Shown: in pieces, positions 34,559 to 43,675 of the stretch | Layout: each line of letters starts with the position of its first letter | Numbering within the stretch: the first letter of the stretch is position 1 | Assembly: GCF_027594545.1 (NCBI RefSeq) | Contig: NZ_CP115160.1 | Coordinates: 3,357,001-3,421,000 of the forward strand | Direction of reading: 5' to 3' | DNA length: 64,000 nucleotides | Source of the DNA: Algoriphagus sp. TR-M9 | GTDB taxonomy: Bacteria; Bacteroidota; Bacteroidia; Cytophagales; Cyclobacteriaceae | Program-made: the position numbers and the translations under genes | The notes under the pieces: model-generated | The model's database searches: none | Told to the model about the DNA's origin: nothing | The model's input: the letters and a program-made list of their open reading frames with translations, nothing else

Positions 34559-36364
34559 TTAAAACCCATAACCGTCGTTAGCCAACACGCCCTGGCTATT
34601 ATTGATAGCCGTGGAAGGAATAGGGAATATGTACCTAACTACTCCCGGATTTGGTCCATTGATGTAGTTTGCCCAATCCTTGGTGATCCATTCTTCATAC
34701 TGTAGTGTCTCATTGTGCATACTCAGTAGAAATGGTACCTGATTCCAGGTATCATCTGGTGGAGCTACGACTTTAGTATTAGGATTAAGGATTACAAACT
34801 GTCCTGATTCATTCACTTTCCAGTACATGTAGTCAGGAAGATCGCCGGTTCCATTGAATGCATCATCCGCCATTTGCTTTAGCCCCTCTACGGTCTCTTC
34901 CATTTTTTCAGAATAATTGCCCCAACGGATCAGCTCGTACTTCCTGATCATCTCTCCGCCAAACTCCCAAGCTCTCTCATCCACAATTGCCTCAAAGAAT
35001 GCCTCTTTGCTAGCTGAGACTTCAGCCACATAGGCATCGACTTTTTCTGACCAAAGATTATCCGCAAATGCCCTTCTTCTGACTCTTTTCAAAGCTTCCT
35101 GCGCATCTGCGGTGGGGCCATTCAGTTCATTCTCTGCTTCCGCAAACATCAAGAGCACGTCTGAATAGCGCATCATTGGCCAGTTGATACCCGTTCCTTT
35201 GGCTGAAGAAGATCCAGGAGGGTTTTCCAGAAAATGTCTACTCCACTTGCCCTGAGCGATATTGGTGCGGTTATTCACAAACTCCTTCTCAAAGTTCGAA
35301 TTGATTTTGTACAGCGCACAGGTCACATCCCTTCTGGTGTCCAAAGTGTCAAATGAAAAATAATAGGTAGGAGGAATCGCCATGTAGTTGTTTCCGGATC
35401 CAAAGCTGTGTGCGGCAGTAGGCCCACCCTCTACGGTAATACCAATATTCCAGGCCACATCTCCATTCCCAAGAGCAAAAGGCACCTCAAAAAGCACATC
35501 TGCATTCACCGGAGAGATAAACTTTGACTGGTTCAAAAACACCTGACGGTAATCTGAAGGAAGCTCTCTGTCCTTCAGCTGCATTAGCTTCTGAGTGTAG
35601 TTTTTAGCGATAAGATAATATTCCAGGTAATCCCCCTCTCTCACCTGAGAAAGGTCAGGCTTGATATAATAACCTCCGCGTTGCAGGGCTATTCTTGCGA
35701 TCATGCCCAAGGTATACTCCCGGGTAACCTGCTCTATTCCAAATGGAGTTTCATCAGCCCACATCATATTAGCTTCCACCTCGATCATTTCGGTGATCAC
35801 GCCTGATAGAATCACATTTCTATCCTCTTTAGGAAGGTTAAATTCATTCCCAGCTTTGGGTGCATCGGTGATGTAGGGCACATCACCAAAATAATAGACC
35901 AAAATGCTATACCAGTAAGCCTTTAATGTCACTGCCTCTCCCAGCAAATGATTCATGGTGCGCGCTTCTACTGGATCTGTAGATTCCAGTTTTCCACTGG
36001 CTTTCAGTCCTTCTATGGCAATGTTTGCATCTCTTATCGCCCGGTAGGCATACGTCCAGACTATCTCCAGATCACGGTTGGTTTCCTGTGCATTCAGGTC
36101 CCAAATCTGGTATCTATCTCCTGAGCTGGTCCAGCCACTCTGATGTTCTATGTCGGTATTTCCAGCCATGTTATTTGACAGCCTAGACCGGAAAGCATCC
36201 TGTCCAAAATGTGAATAAACCGCGTTGACGCCCTTTCTGGCATCGTCCACATTAGAATAAATGTAATTGGTATCAAATGTGGAAATTGATTCTGGATCTA
36301 GGAAATCGCTGCAGGAGAAACTCAGCCCGGCGATTGCCGCTAGTATTATATTTTTGATTTTCAT
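34559..36364 (-). CDS. SusD/RagB-family glycan-binding lipoprotein
   Basis: This 601-residue outer-membrane lipoprotein caps the SusC channel and binds oligosaccharides. I chose the ATG at 36364, which gives MKIKNIILAAIAGLSFSC and a good lipobox; 36388 would overlap SusC. It shows the helical TPR-like N-terminal part (NAVYSHFGQDAFRSRLSNNM, AYRAIRDANIAIEGLKASG) and the SusD C-terminal motif ERAWEFGGEMIRKYELIRWG. Its last leader bases, AATTATAAACAGATGA, resemble the end of the leader repeats. Pectin oligomers are the likely ligand. Confidence 0.95.
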   Translation of the reverse strand: MKIKNIILAAIAGLSFSCSDFLDPESISTFDTNYIYSNVDDARKGVNAVYSHFGQDAFRSRLSNNMAGNTDIEHQSGWTSSGDRYQIWDLNAQETNRDLEIVWTYAYRAIRDANIAIEGLKASGKLESTDPVEARTMNHLLGEAVTLKAYWYSILVYYFGDVPYITDAPKAGNEFNLPKEDRNVILSGVITEMIEVEANMMWADETPFGIEQVTREYTLGMIARIALQRGGYYIKPDLSQVREGDYLEYYLIAKNYTQKLMQLKDRELPSDYRQVFLNQSKFISPVNADVLFEVPFALGNGDVAWNIGITVEGGPTAAHSFGSGNNYMAIPPTYYFSFDTLDTRRDVTCALYKINSNFEKEFVNNRTNIAQGKWSRHFLENPPGSSSAKGTGINWPMMRYSDVLLMFAEAENELNGPTADAQEALKRVRRRAFADNLWSEKVDAYVAEVSASKEAFFEAIVDERAWEFGGEMIRKYELIRWGNYSEKMEETVEGLKQMADDAFNGTGDLPDYMYWKVNESGQFVILNPNTKVVAPPDDTWNQVPFLLSMHNETLQYEEWITKDWANYINGPNPGVVRYIFPIPSTAINNSQGVLANDGYGF

Positions 36365-36384
36365 CTGTTTATAATTCAAGTCTA

Positions 36385-39300
36385 TCAAAATGTAATATTT
36401 AACCCCACCGTGTAAGATCGGCTTCGTGGAAAGGAGGAGTAATCCACTCCCGGAGTCAAGGCAGCATAAGAACTGCTGCGCGAAGTGCTCACCTCAGGAT
36501 CATACCCTGAATAATCTGTCCATAGCTTCAGGTTACTTCCCGTTCCGTAAATTCGCAATTGTGATAGACCAATCTTGGAAATCAGAGGTGTTGGGAAAGA
36601 ATAACCCAGCGTTAGGTTGTTCAATCGGATAAATGAACCGTCTTCCACTGCCCAATCAGAAATCACCGCTCCGGCAATCCCGAAACTACTTGGAGACCAG
36701 ATATTCTTATCTGCATTCATTTCTCCGAGCTGCTGCAAATCGGTAACTACTTCTCCAGCCACTCCAGTGTAAGAACCGTCCACATCAATATAGGTGAAGC
36801 GGTTATCAGAGCTCATGGTGGTCAGCAAATTGCCGTAAGTAACTCTTCTGAACTGGTTGTATTGGATTTTACCGGTGTTGTAGACATCATTCCCAAATTG
36901 ATAATTGAAGAATACCTGCGCGTCAAAACCCTTAAATGTACCTGTAAGACCAAAACCACCCTGGTTTCTTGGAAGGGCGTTGCCTATCACCTTCCGGTCA
37001 TTGGCATCGATCACCCCGTCTTCATTCAAATCCTTCAATTTCATGTAGCCAGGTTTGATATTGGTGTTGCCTACTACAGCCCCAGAACTTGGGATCCCCT
37101 CCTTCAGGGTATAAGTATCTGTCACGGCATCATAAGATTGGAAATCATTGACACTATACATACCATCAGACACATACCCATAGATATCACCTAGCTTGCC
37201 GCCCACCTGCAGGTAGTAGTCATTGATGTTGTTCAAATCTGTACTGGCCCAGTTGGACTGGAAGAAGCGCTCATTGGTTCCGTCTAGTTCTTCAATTTTG
37301 GCTATGTTCACCCCGGTATTGAAGTTCACTGCCAATGAAAAGTCGGACTTATCAATCAAGTACACATTGATCCCCAATTCAAAACCCTTATTGGAAGTAC
37401 TCCCAATATTATCCCACTGGGAGCTAAAACCTGTGTTGGGAGGAATGGCAGACTGCAAAAGAAGATCTCTGGTAGTATTGGAATAAAAATCCAAGCTACC
37501 TGCAATCCGCGCTTGCATCAAAGTAAAATCCAAACCTAGGTTTCTATTGACTGTGGTTTCCCACACCAGATCAGGATTATACAGCACTGAGCTACTCGGT
37601 GTGTAATACACATTGTCCACATTGCCAAATCCCGGACCTCTATTGGTAGAACCCTGGAATAGAAACTGAGTGGCTGTCGCATCTATGCGGTCATTTCCAG
37701 TTTCACCATAGGAAACTCTAAGCTTCAACTCATCTACAAAAGTTGAATTGACCAAGAAATCCTCTTCGGAAAGTTTCCAACCTACAGCCACAGCAGGGAA
37801 AACACCAATGCGGTTTTCTTTGGCAAATTTACTCGAGGCATCTGCCCTCACTGTACCTGTCAAAAGCCATTTCCCATTGAACTGGTAATTCATTCTACCA
37901 AAAGCAGAAATCCTATTGGAATCCGTATTGTCACTGGTTTCCAATCGATCCACTCTACCAAATGTCATATTTGCAAAAAGCTCTTCAGGAGTGATGGAAA
38001 GCCTAAAGTCCTCAGACCTGATCATGGCATATTTTCCACCGGTAGAATATACTTCCTGTCCGATCAAAAAGTCTAATTGATGTTTATCACCCAAGCCATT
38101 CACTTTCCAGTTTACACTGTTCAGCCATCGGTAGGAATCACTTTCCCTATTCGTTTTCACGCCTAGAGGCAAACTTCCTCCGTTATTGAAAGACTCCCCA
38201 GTCAAAGGCCCATAGAACCTCAGATCTTCACGGAAAGTCTTGGACCCGTTGAAGGTCGTTTTAAAATCCAGCCCATTGGTAATGTTCCAAGTAAGCCCCG
38301 CGTTGAATACATAGTCATTGTCAGTGCGCTTTCTCCAGTCCTGCTCAGCTAGCTCTACCGGACTCACCAAGCTCAATAAAAATGATTGAAAATCGTCTTC
38401 TGAGTTCAGCTCAGTAACATCTATATCCAATTCATCAGCAATACCGTTCACTGGTCTGGTCTGCACTGCATCTTTGATATTAATCTGTGCATTACCAGAT
38501 GTGCCGGCGCCGTCTACCACGGTACGGGTAATCCTGGCACCTGCATCAAACATGAGTCTTTTGGAAAGCTCCTGATTCAACTTGAAGTTGATCACATTTC
38601 TATTATACCCGGAATTAAGCATCAAACCCTCATCGGAGTTATTGGTCAAACTGAGCATGACTTTAGTCTTGTCTGTACCTCCAGAGAGGGAAATATTATG
38701 GTACATGGACATCTTAGGATCACCAAACAACTCTTCCTGCCAGTCAGTACCCGGTTTTTGCTGATACAGCTCCAGGTCATCATATACTCCATAGAATCTT
38801 TCAAATCTCCTCAGATCTGCCTCAGATCTCAATTTGGCATATTCATAGTTGACCATTACATATTCATAAGGGTCCAGCACCTCATATCGACGATCTTTGG
38901 GAAGGTTCTTGAACTGAAAAAAGTTATTGTAGGAAACGGAGACTTTACCCGCGGTGGGCGTCTTGGTAGTTACCACGATCACGCCGTTAGAAGCTTGGGC
39001 ACCATATATGGCAGTTGCCGCTGCGTCCTTGAGCACAGATATACTTTCAATATCAGTAGGGGGAATATCTCTGATGCTGCTCACAATAAAACCATCCACC
39101 ACATAAAGAGGGGCATTATCCTGCGTGATGGAACCACCACCCCGGACACGGATTACCACATCAGCATCAGGAGAACCGTCGGTAGTCAATACATTAACAC
39201 CTGGAAGTCGACCTGTGATCGCCTGTGCTGCAGAAGCCACAGGGATTTTTGCAAGCTCCTTGCCAGACATGGAAGCCACGGAGCCCGTAAGGTCGGTCCG

Positions 39301-39654
39301 TTTAACTGTACCATATCCAAAGCTAACCACCTCCACAGTCTCCAGCTGGGACATATCGAGATTCAGCACCACATCAATAGATGACCTACCTTCTATTGCA
39401 ACCTCCTGGGCTACCATTCCGATCATCGAAAACACCAAGGTACCATTGGGGTCATTCACTGTAATAGCATAACCACCATCAATGTCAGTAACTGCACCGA
39501 TGGTCGTTCCTTTCAACAAGACTGTGGCTCCGGGGAGCAACTCGCCTTCTTCGCTGCTTACCGTCCCAGTGATTCGCGTCTGCTGGGCTTGTAGTCCCAC
39601 AGCGAACACCGTCATCGACAGCATCATTAACGAAAAGATTCTAGTAAAATTCAT
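36385..39654 (-). CDS. SusC/RagA-type TonB-dependent receptor of the pectin locus
   Basis: This 1089-residue outer-membrane channel has a signal peptide (to about residue 24, GLQAQ), a CarboxypepD-like domain (TGTVSSEEGELLPGATVLLK), the SusC plug signature (VEVVSFGYGTVKRTDLTGSV) and a barrel ending in SRSYTVGLNITF. It imports oligogalacturonides together with the SusD protein encoded 20 nt downstream. Two copies of the locus operator lie upstream. Confidence 0.96.
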   Translation of the reverse strand: MNFTRIFSLMMLSMTVFAVGLQAQQTRITGTVSSEEGELLPGATVLLKGTTIGAVTDIDGGYAITVNDPNGTLVFSMIGMVAQEVAIEGRSSIDVVLNLDMSQLETVEVVSFGYGTVKRTDLTGSVASMSGKELAKIPVASAAQAITGRLPGVNVLTTDGSPDADVVIRVRGGGSITQDNAPLYVVDGFIVSSIRDIPPTDIESISVLKDAAATAIYGAQASNGVIVVTTKTPTAGKVSVSYNNFFQFKNLPKDRRYEVLDPYEYVMVNYEYAKLRSEADLRRFERFYGVYDDLELYQQKPGTDWQEELFGDPKMSMYHNISLSGGTDKTKVMLSLTNNSDEGLMLNSGYNRNVINFKLNQELSKRLMFDAGARITRTVVDGAGTSGNAQINIKDAVQTRPVNGIADELDIDVTELNSEDDFQSFLLSLVSPVELAEQDWRKRTDNDYVFNAGLTWNITNGLDFKTTFNGSKTFREDLRFYGPLTGESFNNGGSLPLGVKTNRESDSYRWLNSVNWKVNGLGDKHQLDFLIGQEVYSTGGKYAMIRSEDFRLSITPEELFANMTFGRVDRLETSDNTDSNRISAFGRMNYQFNGKWLLTGTVRADASSKFAKENRIGVFPAVAVGWKLSEEDFLVNSTFVDELKLRVSYGETGNDRIDATATQFLFQGSTNRGPGFGNVDNVYYTPSSSVLYNPDLVWETTVNRNLGLDFTLMQARIAGSLDFYSNTTRDLLLQSAIPPNTGFSSQWDNIGSTSNKGFELGINVYLIDKSDFSLAVNFNTGVNIAKIEELDGTNERFFQSNWASTDLNNINDYYLQVGGKLGDIYGYVSDGMYSVNDFQSYDAVTDTYTLKEGIPSSGAVVGNTNIKPGYMKLKDLNEDGVIDANDRKVIGNALPRNQGGFGLTGTFKGFDAQVFFNYQFGNDVYNTGKIQYNQFRRVTYGNLLTTMSSDNRFTYIDVDGSYTGVAGEVVTDLQQLGEMNADKNIWSPSSFGIAGAVISDWAVEDGSFIRLNNLTLGYSFPTPLISKIGLSQLRIYGTGSNLKLWTDYSGYDPEVSTSRSSSYAALTPGVDYSSFPRSRSYTVGLNITF

Positions 39655-39843
39655 TTCAAGTTTTAAGGGATTATTGTTTAATGTTTCGGGAAAACTCTTG
39701 GTAATAATTGAGCAAGAAAAATTCTGCTTGTATTCAGCAGACTGCTCTCAGGCCAAACACTGGAGGAGACATAATGCGAGGAAATTCCATATCGTATTGC
39801 GGGTTTATTGTTAAGAATGCTTCAAACTTGCAGTATCATTTGA

Positions 39844-39855
39844 GCAATCGATTGC
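39844..39855. promoter_or_regulatory. LacI-family operator upstream of the SusC gene
   Basis: GCAATCGATTGC is a perfect palindrome 190 bp before the SusC start. On the minus strand it continues TATTATGCAATCGATTGCTC, nearly the same as the site at 50589. Confidence 0.8.
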
Positions 39856-40009
39856 ATAATAATTAAATAAAATTAATTTCTCAAAAGGAATTTTAAAAAA
39901 ATCCATAAATCAAAATTATTAATAGATAAATCAGCTATTTGCCAAATATTAAACAAGTTAAAACCACAGTAAGCAGTCTCTTTTTTACATTACTAAAAGG
40001 ATAATTAGC

Positions 40010-40021
40010 GCAATCGATTAC
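40010..40021. promoter_or_regulatory. Second LacI-family operator upstream of the SusC gene
   Basis: GCAATCGATTAC lies 166 bp from the site at 39844 and just after the end of the CE8/esterase gene. The pair could support looping. Between the two sites and the SusC ATG (39655-40033) only AT-rich sequence is seen. Confidence 0.7.
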
Positions 40022-40033
40022 ATCAAAAAAGCG

Positions 40034-41941
40034 CTACTTTTGGAGAATTTTAAGTAAAAAATCATCTATATGTGCAAGGGTCTTTTCAAACCATACATCA
40101 TACAACCAAAAAGGATGAGGGCTCTCAGGAAAAGTATGTACTTCTGAATAAATCCCTTTTTCGTTTAATAGCGCAATCAACTCATCTCTCCCAGCATGAA
40201 ATCTAGGGTATTGACTTTGGATAAAAAGTATAGGTTTGTATGCAGGACTCTTGAGATACAAAGGTGATGCTGCATCCCAGACTTCCGGCTTTTGCGCGTA
40301 GGTACCACCCAGCCATTCCGATGCCACCTGCCCTTCCGCAGACTCAGGATGACGAAAAGCCAACACTCCGTCCATATCCACAATTGCTTTCACTTCCGAA
40401 CTTGCATTTAATTCTGAATTTCCTTCATACGCTGCTGTATTCGTCATACCTACCAGAGCCGCAATTTGCCCACCCGCTGAACTACCGGAAATAGCCACCT
40501 GAGAAGTATCTATCCCAAATTCATTGGCATGAACTTTCAGCCAACGAACCGCTTCCTTCACGTCGTGAATCGCAGCAGGATATTGCGCCTCCGGCGAAAG
40601 TCTATATTCTACTACAGCCGTCACGTACCCTTTTTCAGCCAAAGCAATTGCCATCGGAATCTGAAGCTCCTTGTCTCCAGATTTCCAACCTCCACCATGA
40701 ATCATCACGATCGCTGGTCGTAAAGTCTCAGCTCTAATAGGTGAGAACACATCCAACTTCAGCTCTCTACTCCCGAGATTTTTATAAACATGCCCTTTAC
40801 TTTCAGTCACTGATTCGCTGGATTTAATTTCTACAGGCTTGATCTGGGGAAAATTCCTTACATCCTTTTTCCAAGCATCTTCCAAATTATAAGAACCCTC
40901 CTTTTGGTATCCGTACCAGCGATTTCCATAAAAGTCCACAGTTTTGGTCTTCCCTTCGAACACCTCATAAATATGATAATCTTTTGCTTGTTCAGCAGTC
41001 AATTGATGCGACCAGCCGACTCTTCTGTCAATGTTTCCACCTGGACCATAGCTTCCAGATTCCGCATAGAAAACTGTTTTCTCAGCATTCTCCCTACTCC
41101 AATTATGCCAGCCTTCAGGGACAATATGATCTCCCATTTCTGTATTGATGAAAACCGTTTTGGCAAAATCCCTCCAAGGTCTTCCCAGATAAACTTTCTT
41201 CACCTCAGAATCAGCAGTAAGCTTACAGTCTTTAAAAACATAGCCATACTCCACCCATTCGGGCGTAGAAGCAGCTGTGATGTAGGAATCTGATTTGGAG
41301 TGGATCACGCAGTTATCAAAAAGCGCAGTCGCTGAACCGAATATAAAATCCGTTGTACCCACGATGTAGCAATTTCTATAGAGTTGGCGGGAGTTTTCAC
41401 CCGAGGCAAACATGGTATCCTGATTACCCAAAAATCTACAGTTTTCGAAAACCAAGCGATCACCTTCGGCATGTAGCGCAACTGCCTGGCCTACATTTCC
41501 GGCTGTGTTTTCTATGGTCAGATTTTTAAAAGTCAGGGAGTTCCCCAGCACTTTCAGCGTATAGGTTTCAAAAGTTCCCATATTGTCTTTCGCTGCAAAA
41601 TCATCGAAAGTGATAATCGTATTTTCAGGATTTTCGCCCTCAAAAGTCACATTCGTCACTGGCCCTAGAATAACCAGCTTCTCTTTATAAACTCCAGGTT
41701 TGATATAAACAGTGAGTGGCTCTGGTAAATAAACCCTTATCGCATCCAAAGCTTCTCCTATTGTTTCGAAGTGCCCCGAACCATCCTGAGCCACAACTAT
41801 ATCATGTTCAATTTTGCCTTTCAGCTTTTCAGAATCAAGTGGTTTGATTTCTACATCGGACACCTGGGCAAAAGAATTACTAACCGCCAAAACCCAAATT
41901 ACCAGATGATAAAATGCTGATTTCCTATAGCTTATCTTCAT
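40034..41941 (-). CDS. Bifunctional secreted pectin methylesterase (CE8) and alpha/beta-hydrolase esterase
   Basis: This 635-residue protein fuses two esterases after a signal peptide (ending NSFAQ). Residues about 45-350 are CE8: GVYKEKL, GQAVALHAEGD, GNQDTMFA, TDFIFGSATALFDN and YLGRPWRDFA, with both catalytic Asp. From about 385 an alpha/beta-hydrolase domain follows, with oxyanion motif MIHGGGWKSGD and nucleophile GSSAGG (Ser about 490), like BD-FAE/HSL-type acetyl or feruloyl esterases. One protein could remove both methyl and acetyl groups from pectin. It is the last gene of the long operon before the SusC promoter. Confidence 0.93.
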   Translation of the reverse strand: MKISYRKSAFYHLVIWVLAVSNSFAQVSDVEIKPLDSEKLKGKIEHDIVVAQDGSGHFETIGEALDAIRVYLPEPLTVYIKPGVYKEKLVILGPVTNVTFEGENPENTIITFDDFAAKDNMGTFETYTLKVLGNSLTFKNLTIENTAGNVGQAVALHAEGDRLVFENCRFLGNQDTMFASGENSRQLYRNCYIVGTTDFIFGSATALFDNCVIHSKSDSYITAASTPEWVEYGYVFKDCKLTADSEVKKVYLGRPWRDFAKTVFINTEMGDHIVPEGWHNWSRENAEKTVFYAESGSYGPGGNIDRRVGWSHQLTAEQAKDYHIYEVFEGKTKTVDFYGNRWYGYQKEGSYNLEDAWKKDVRNFPQIKPVEIKSSESVTESKGHVYKNLGSRELKLDVFSPIRAETLRPAIVMIHGGGWKSGDKELQIPMAIALAEKGYVTAVVEYRLSPEAQYPAAIHDVKEAVRWLKVHANEFGIDTSQVAISGSSAGGQIAALVGMTNTAAYEGNSELNASSEVKAIVDMDGVLAFRHPESAEGQVASEWLGGTYAQKPEVWDAASPLYLKSPAYKPILFIQSQYPRFHAGRDELIALLNEKGIYSEVHTFPESPHPFWLYDVWFEKTLAHIDDFLLKILQK

Positions 41942-42041
41942 TTTATTTGCCTTAACTATTCGACTTATTTATTTCTTGGCTCTTGGTTCTTTACTCTTGA
42001 TTCTATTGTCTTGATACTAACTACTTGCTACTTAATATTTG

Positions 42042-42833
42042 CTACTTGATACTTCCAGCCAGCTCCTTCAACCCTTCCAACACCAACTCAGCCACAGCTT
42101 TTGCTCCCGCAGGCTGGAAATGCGTATTGTCTTTTTGACCTTCTGGATAGGCTTCATACAGACCCGGTCCAAAGTTCATAAAGTAATTATCAGTTACAAA
42201 TTCCTGCCCTTTTTCAGAGAAAAAATCCATCGAACGCTGGTTCAAATCTATCATCAAAGCACCCAATTCCTCCGCAACTTCTTTGGCTGCTGAATCATAT
42301 TCCCCGTGCACATTTTGCAAATGCCCATCTTCCCAAGGGTAATTTCTTGCTACCGGAGTCAGTACTATTGGAGTCGCCCCTTTCTCTCGGGTTTGAGTGA
42401 CAAAAAGCCGAATGTACTCCTTGTATCCTTCCACAGTCACGTAGCGCTCAGTCTTTTCAACAGCCGCATCATTGTGGCCAAATTGCATGATCACCAAATC
42501 ACCTGCTTCCAACTCTTTATAAACGGCCGACCATCGACCTTCTTCGAAAAATGTACGTGTACTTCTTCCTCCACGGGCTCTATCGTCCACAATCACTGAG
42601 TCAGCATTTACCAAACCTTGCAAAGATTTGAGATTCTCTTTATTCATAAAAGGCTGAAAAACCTGTCCCCAACCCATCAGCGGGTAGCGATCTTTCATAT
42701 AGTCTTCTCCTTCATAAAGCGAGTAATCCGCCATCGTAGAGTCTCCGATAAGGTAGATTTTTTTGATATTTTCTTTTGGTGAAAAAGCGGAGAACGCAAT
42801 AATCAGAAGTAGTATAGACAGGTGTATTTTCAT
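42042..42833 (-). CDS. Rhamnogalacturonan acetylesterase-like SGNH hydrolase (CE12)
   Basis: This 263-residue exported esterase has a signal peptide (MKIHLSILLLIIAFSAF), the nucleophile block IGDSTMADYS, GGRSTRTFFEEGRW, oxyanion block MQFGHNDAA and the catalytic DNTHFQPAG near the C-terminus. CE12 enzymes deacetylate rhamnogalacturonan or homogalacturonan. It is paralogous to the next gene upstream, from which a repeat-bearing gap of 82 bp separates it. Confidence 0.92.
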   Translation of the reverse strand: MKIHLSILLLIIAFSAFSPKENIKKIYLIGDSTMADYSLYEGEDYMKDRYPLMGWGQVFQPFMNKENLKSLQGLVNADSVIVDDRARGGRSTRTFFEEGRWSAVYKELEAGDLVIMQFGHNDAAVEKTERYVTVEGYKEYIRLFVTQTREKGATPIVLTPVARNYPWEDGHLQNVHGEYDSAAKEVAEELGALMIDLNQRSMDFFSEKGQEFVTDNYFMNFGPGLYEAYPEGQKDNTHFQPAGAKAVAELVLEGLKELAGSIK

Positions 42834-42865
42834 GATTCAATTTTAATGTCCACAGACGACGGTCA

Positions 42866-42908
42866 ACAGTCCACTGCAGGGAACCGTGGTCCGTGGACAG
42901 TGGACTGT
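42866..42908. repeat. Intergenic inverted repeat (GTGGAC-rich)
   Basis: ACAGTCCACTG (42866-42876) pairs with CAGTGGACTGT (42898-42908), embedded in a stretch of GTCCGTGG/GTCCAC-like words from about 42848 to 42914. A similar-style element lies at 56914-56973. Confidence 0.7.
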
Positions 42909-42915
42909 CGACTGT

Positions 42916-43674
42916 TTAATCCTTCAGAAACTTCACCAAATCAGGCAGTTCCCTTCTCAATTCTTCCACTGCAAGATCACTTACTTTGAAAGCGCCAGTT
43001 GGGGAAAGATGGGTGTTGTCTTCTCTCCCTTCTGGAAATTGGGAATAATCACCCGGACGATAATGAAGGAATAATTCCTTGGATTTTTCCACTCCAAACT
43101 GCTCCAGAACCTCAATGGTCTTCTTATGCAAATCAAAAAGAGGAACTTCCATTTCGGCTGCAACTTCTCTTACCACCTCAGAATATCTTCCATGCGTATC
43201 GGTCAGCACTCCATTTTCATCAAAGCTCCTTCTGGAAATCGGAGTAGCCAAGACAGCCTTTCCTCCTTTTTTCCTGATCTCATTCACGTACCTGACCAGG
43301 TTGTCTCTATAAGTTGAATCTGCAAAAGCATAGCGATCTTCTGAATTGATTTTCTGATCATTGTGACCAAACTCAACTATGACATAATCTCCAGGTTTGA
43401 TCCGCGCCATCACTACATCCCAGCGCCCTTCGGCTCGAAAACTTTTGGTGCTTCTGCCATTCATTGCATGGTTTTCAAAGCGGATTCCTTCTTTGAAGTA
43501 TAATGGAAAAACCTGTCCCCAGCCTTTCTCAGGATTGCTTCCAGTATAAGGTTTGTCGGCCATGGTCGAGTCCCCGACCATAAAAAAGGTGATCTCCCTT
43601 TCTCCCTTATCACTTCCAAATAGTGCCGCATAGAACAGAGAAAATGTTGAAAATAGAATCAAAAAGGCCCTCAT
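42916..43674 (-). CDS. Second CE12-type SGNH acetylesterase
   Basis: This 252-residue exported esterase has motifs VGDSTMADKPYTGSNPEKGW, NGRSTKSFRAEGRW, EFGHNDQK and DNTHLSPTGA, the full SGNH catalytic set. It shares the fold and active site with the esterase at 42042 but differs widely in sequence, so the two probably act on different acetyl positions or polymers. The stop precedes the gap repeat, and the start lies one base after the GH28 stop. Confidence 0.92.
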   Translation of the reverse strand: MRAFLILFSTFSLFYAALFGSDKGEREITFFMVGDSTMADKPYTGSNPEKGWGQVFPLYFKEGIRFENHAMNGRSTKSFRAEGRWDVVMARIKPGDYVIVEFGHNDQKINSEDRYAFADSTYRDNLVRYVNEIRKKGGKAVLATPISRRSFDENGVLTDTHGRYSEVVREVAAEMEVPLFDLHKKTIEVLEQFGVEKSKELFLHYRPGDYSQFPEGREDNTHLSPTGAFKVSDLAVEELRRELPDLVKFLKD

Positions 43675-43675
43675 C

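Noticed and set aside
38698..39384. 228-codon plus-strand frame within the SusC gene.
   Set aside because: Shadow frame of the receptor gene with no recognisable domain.
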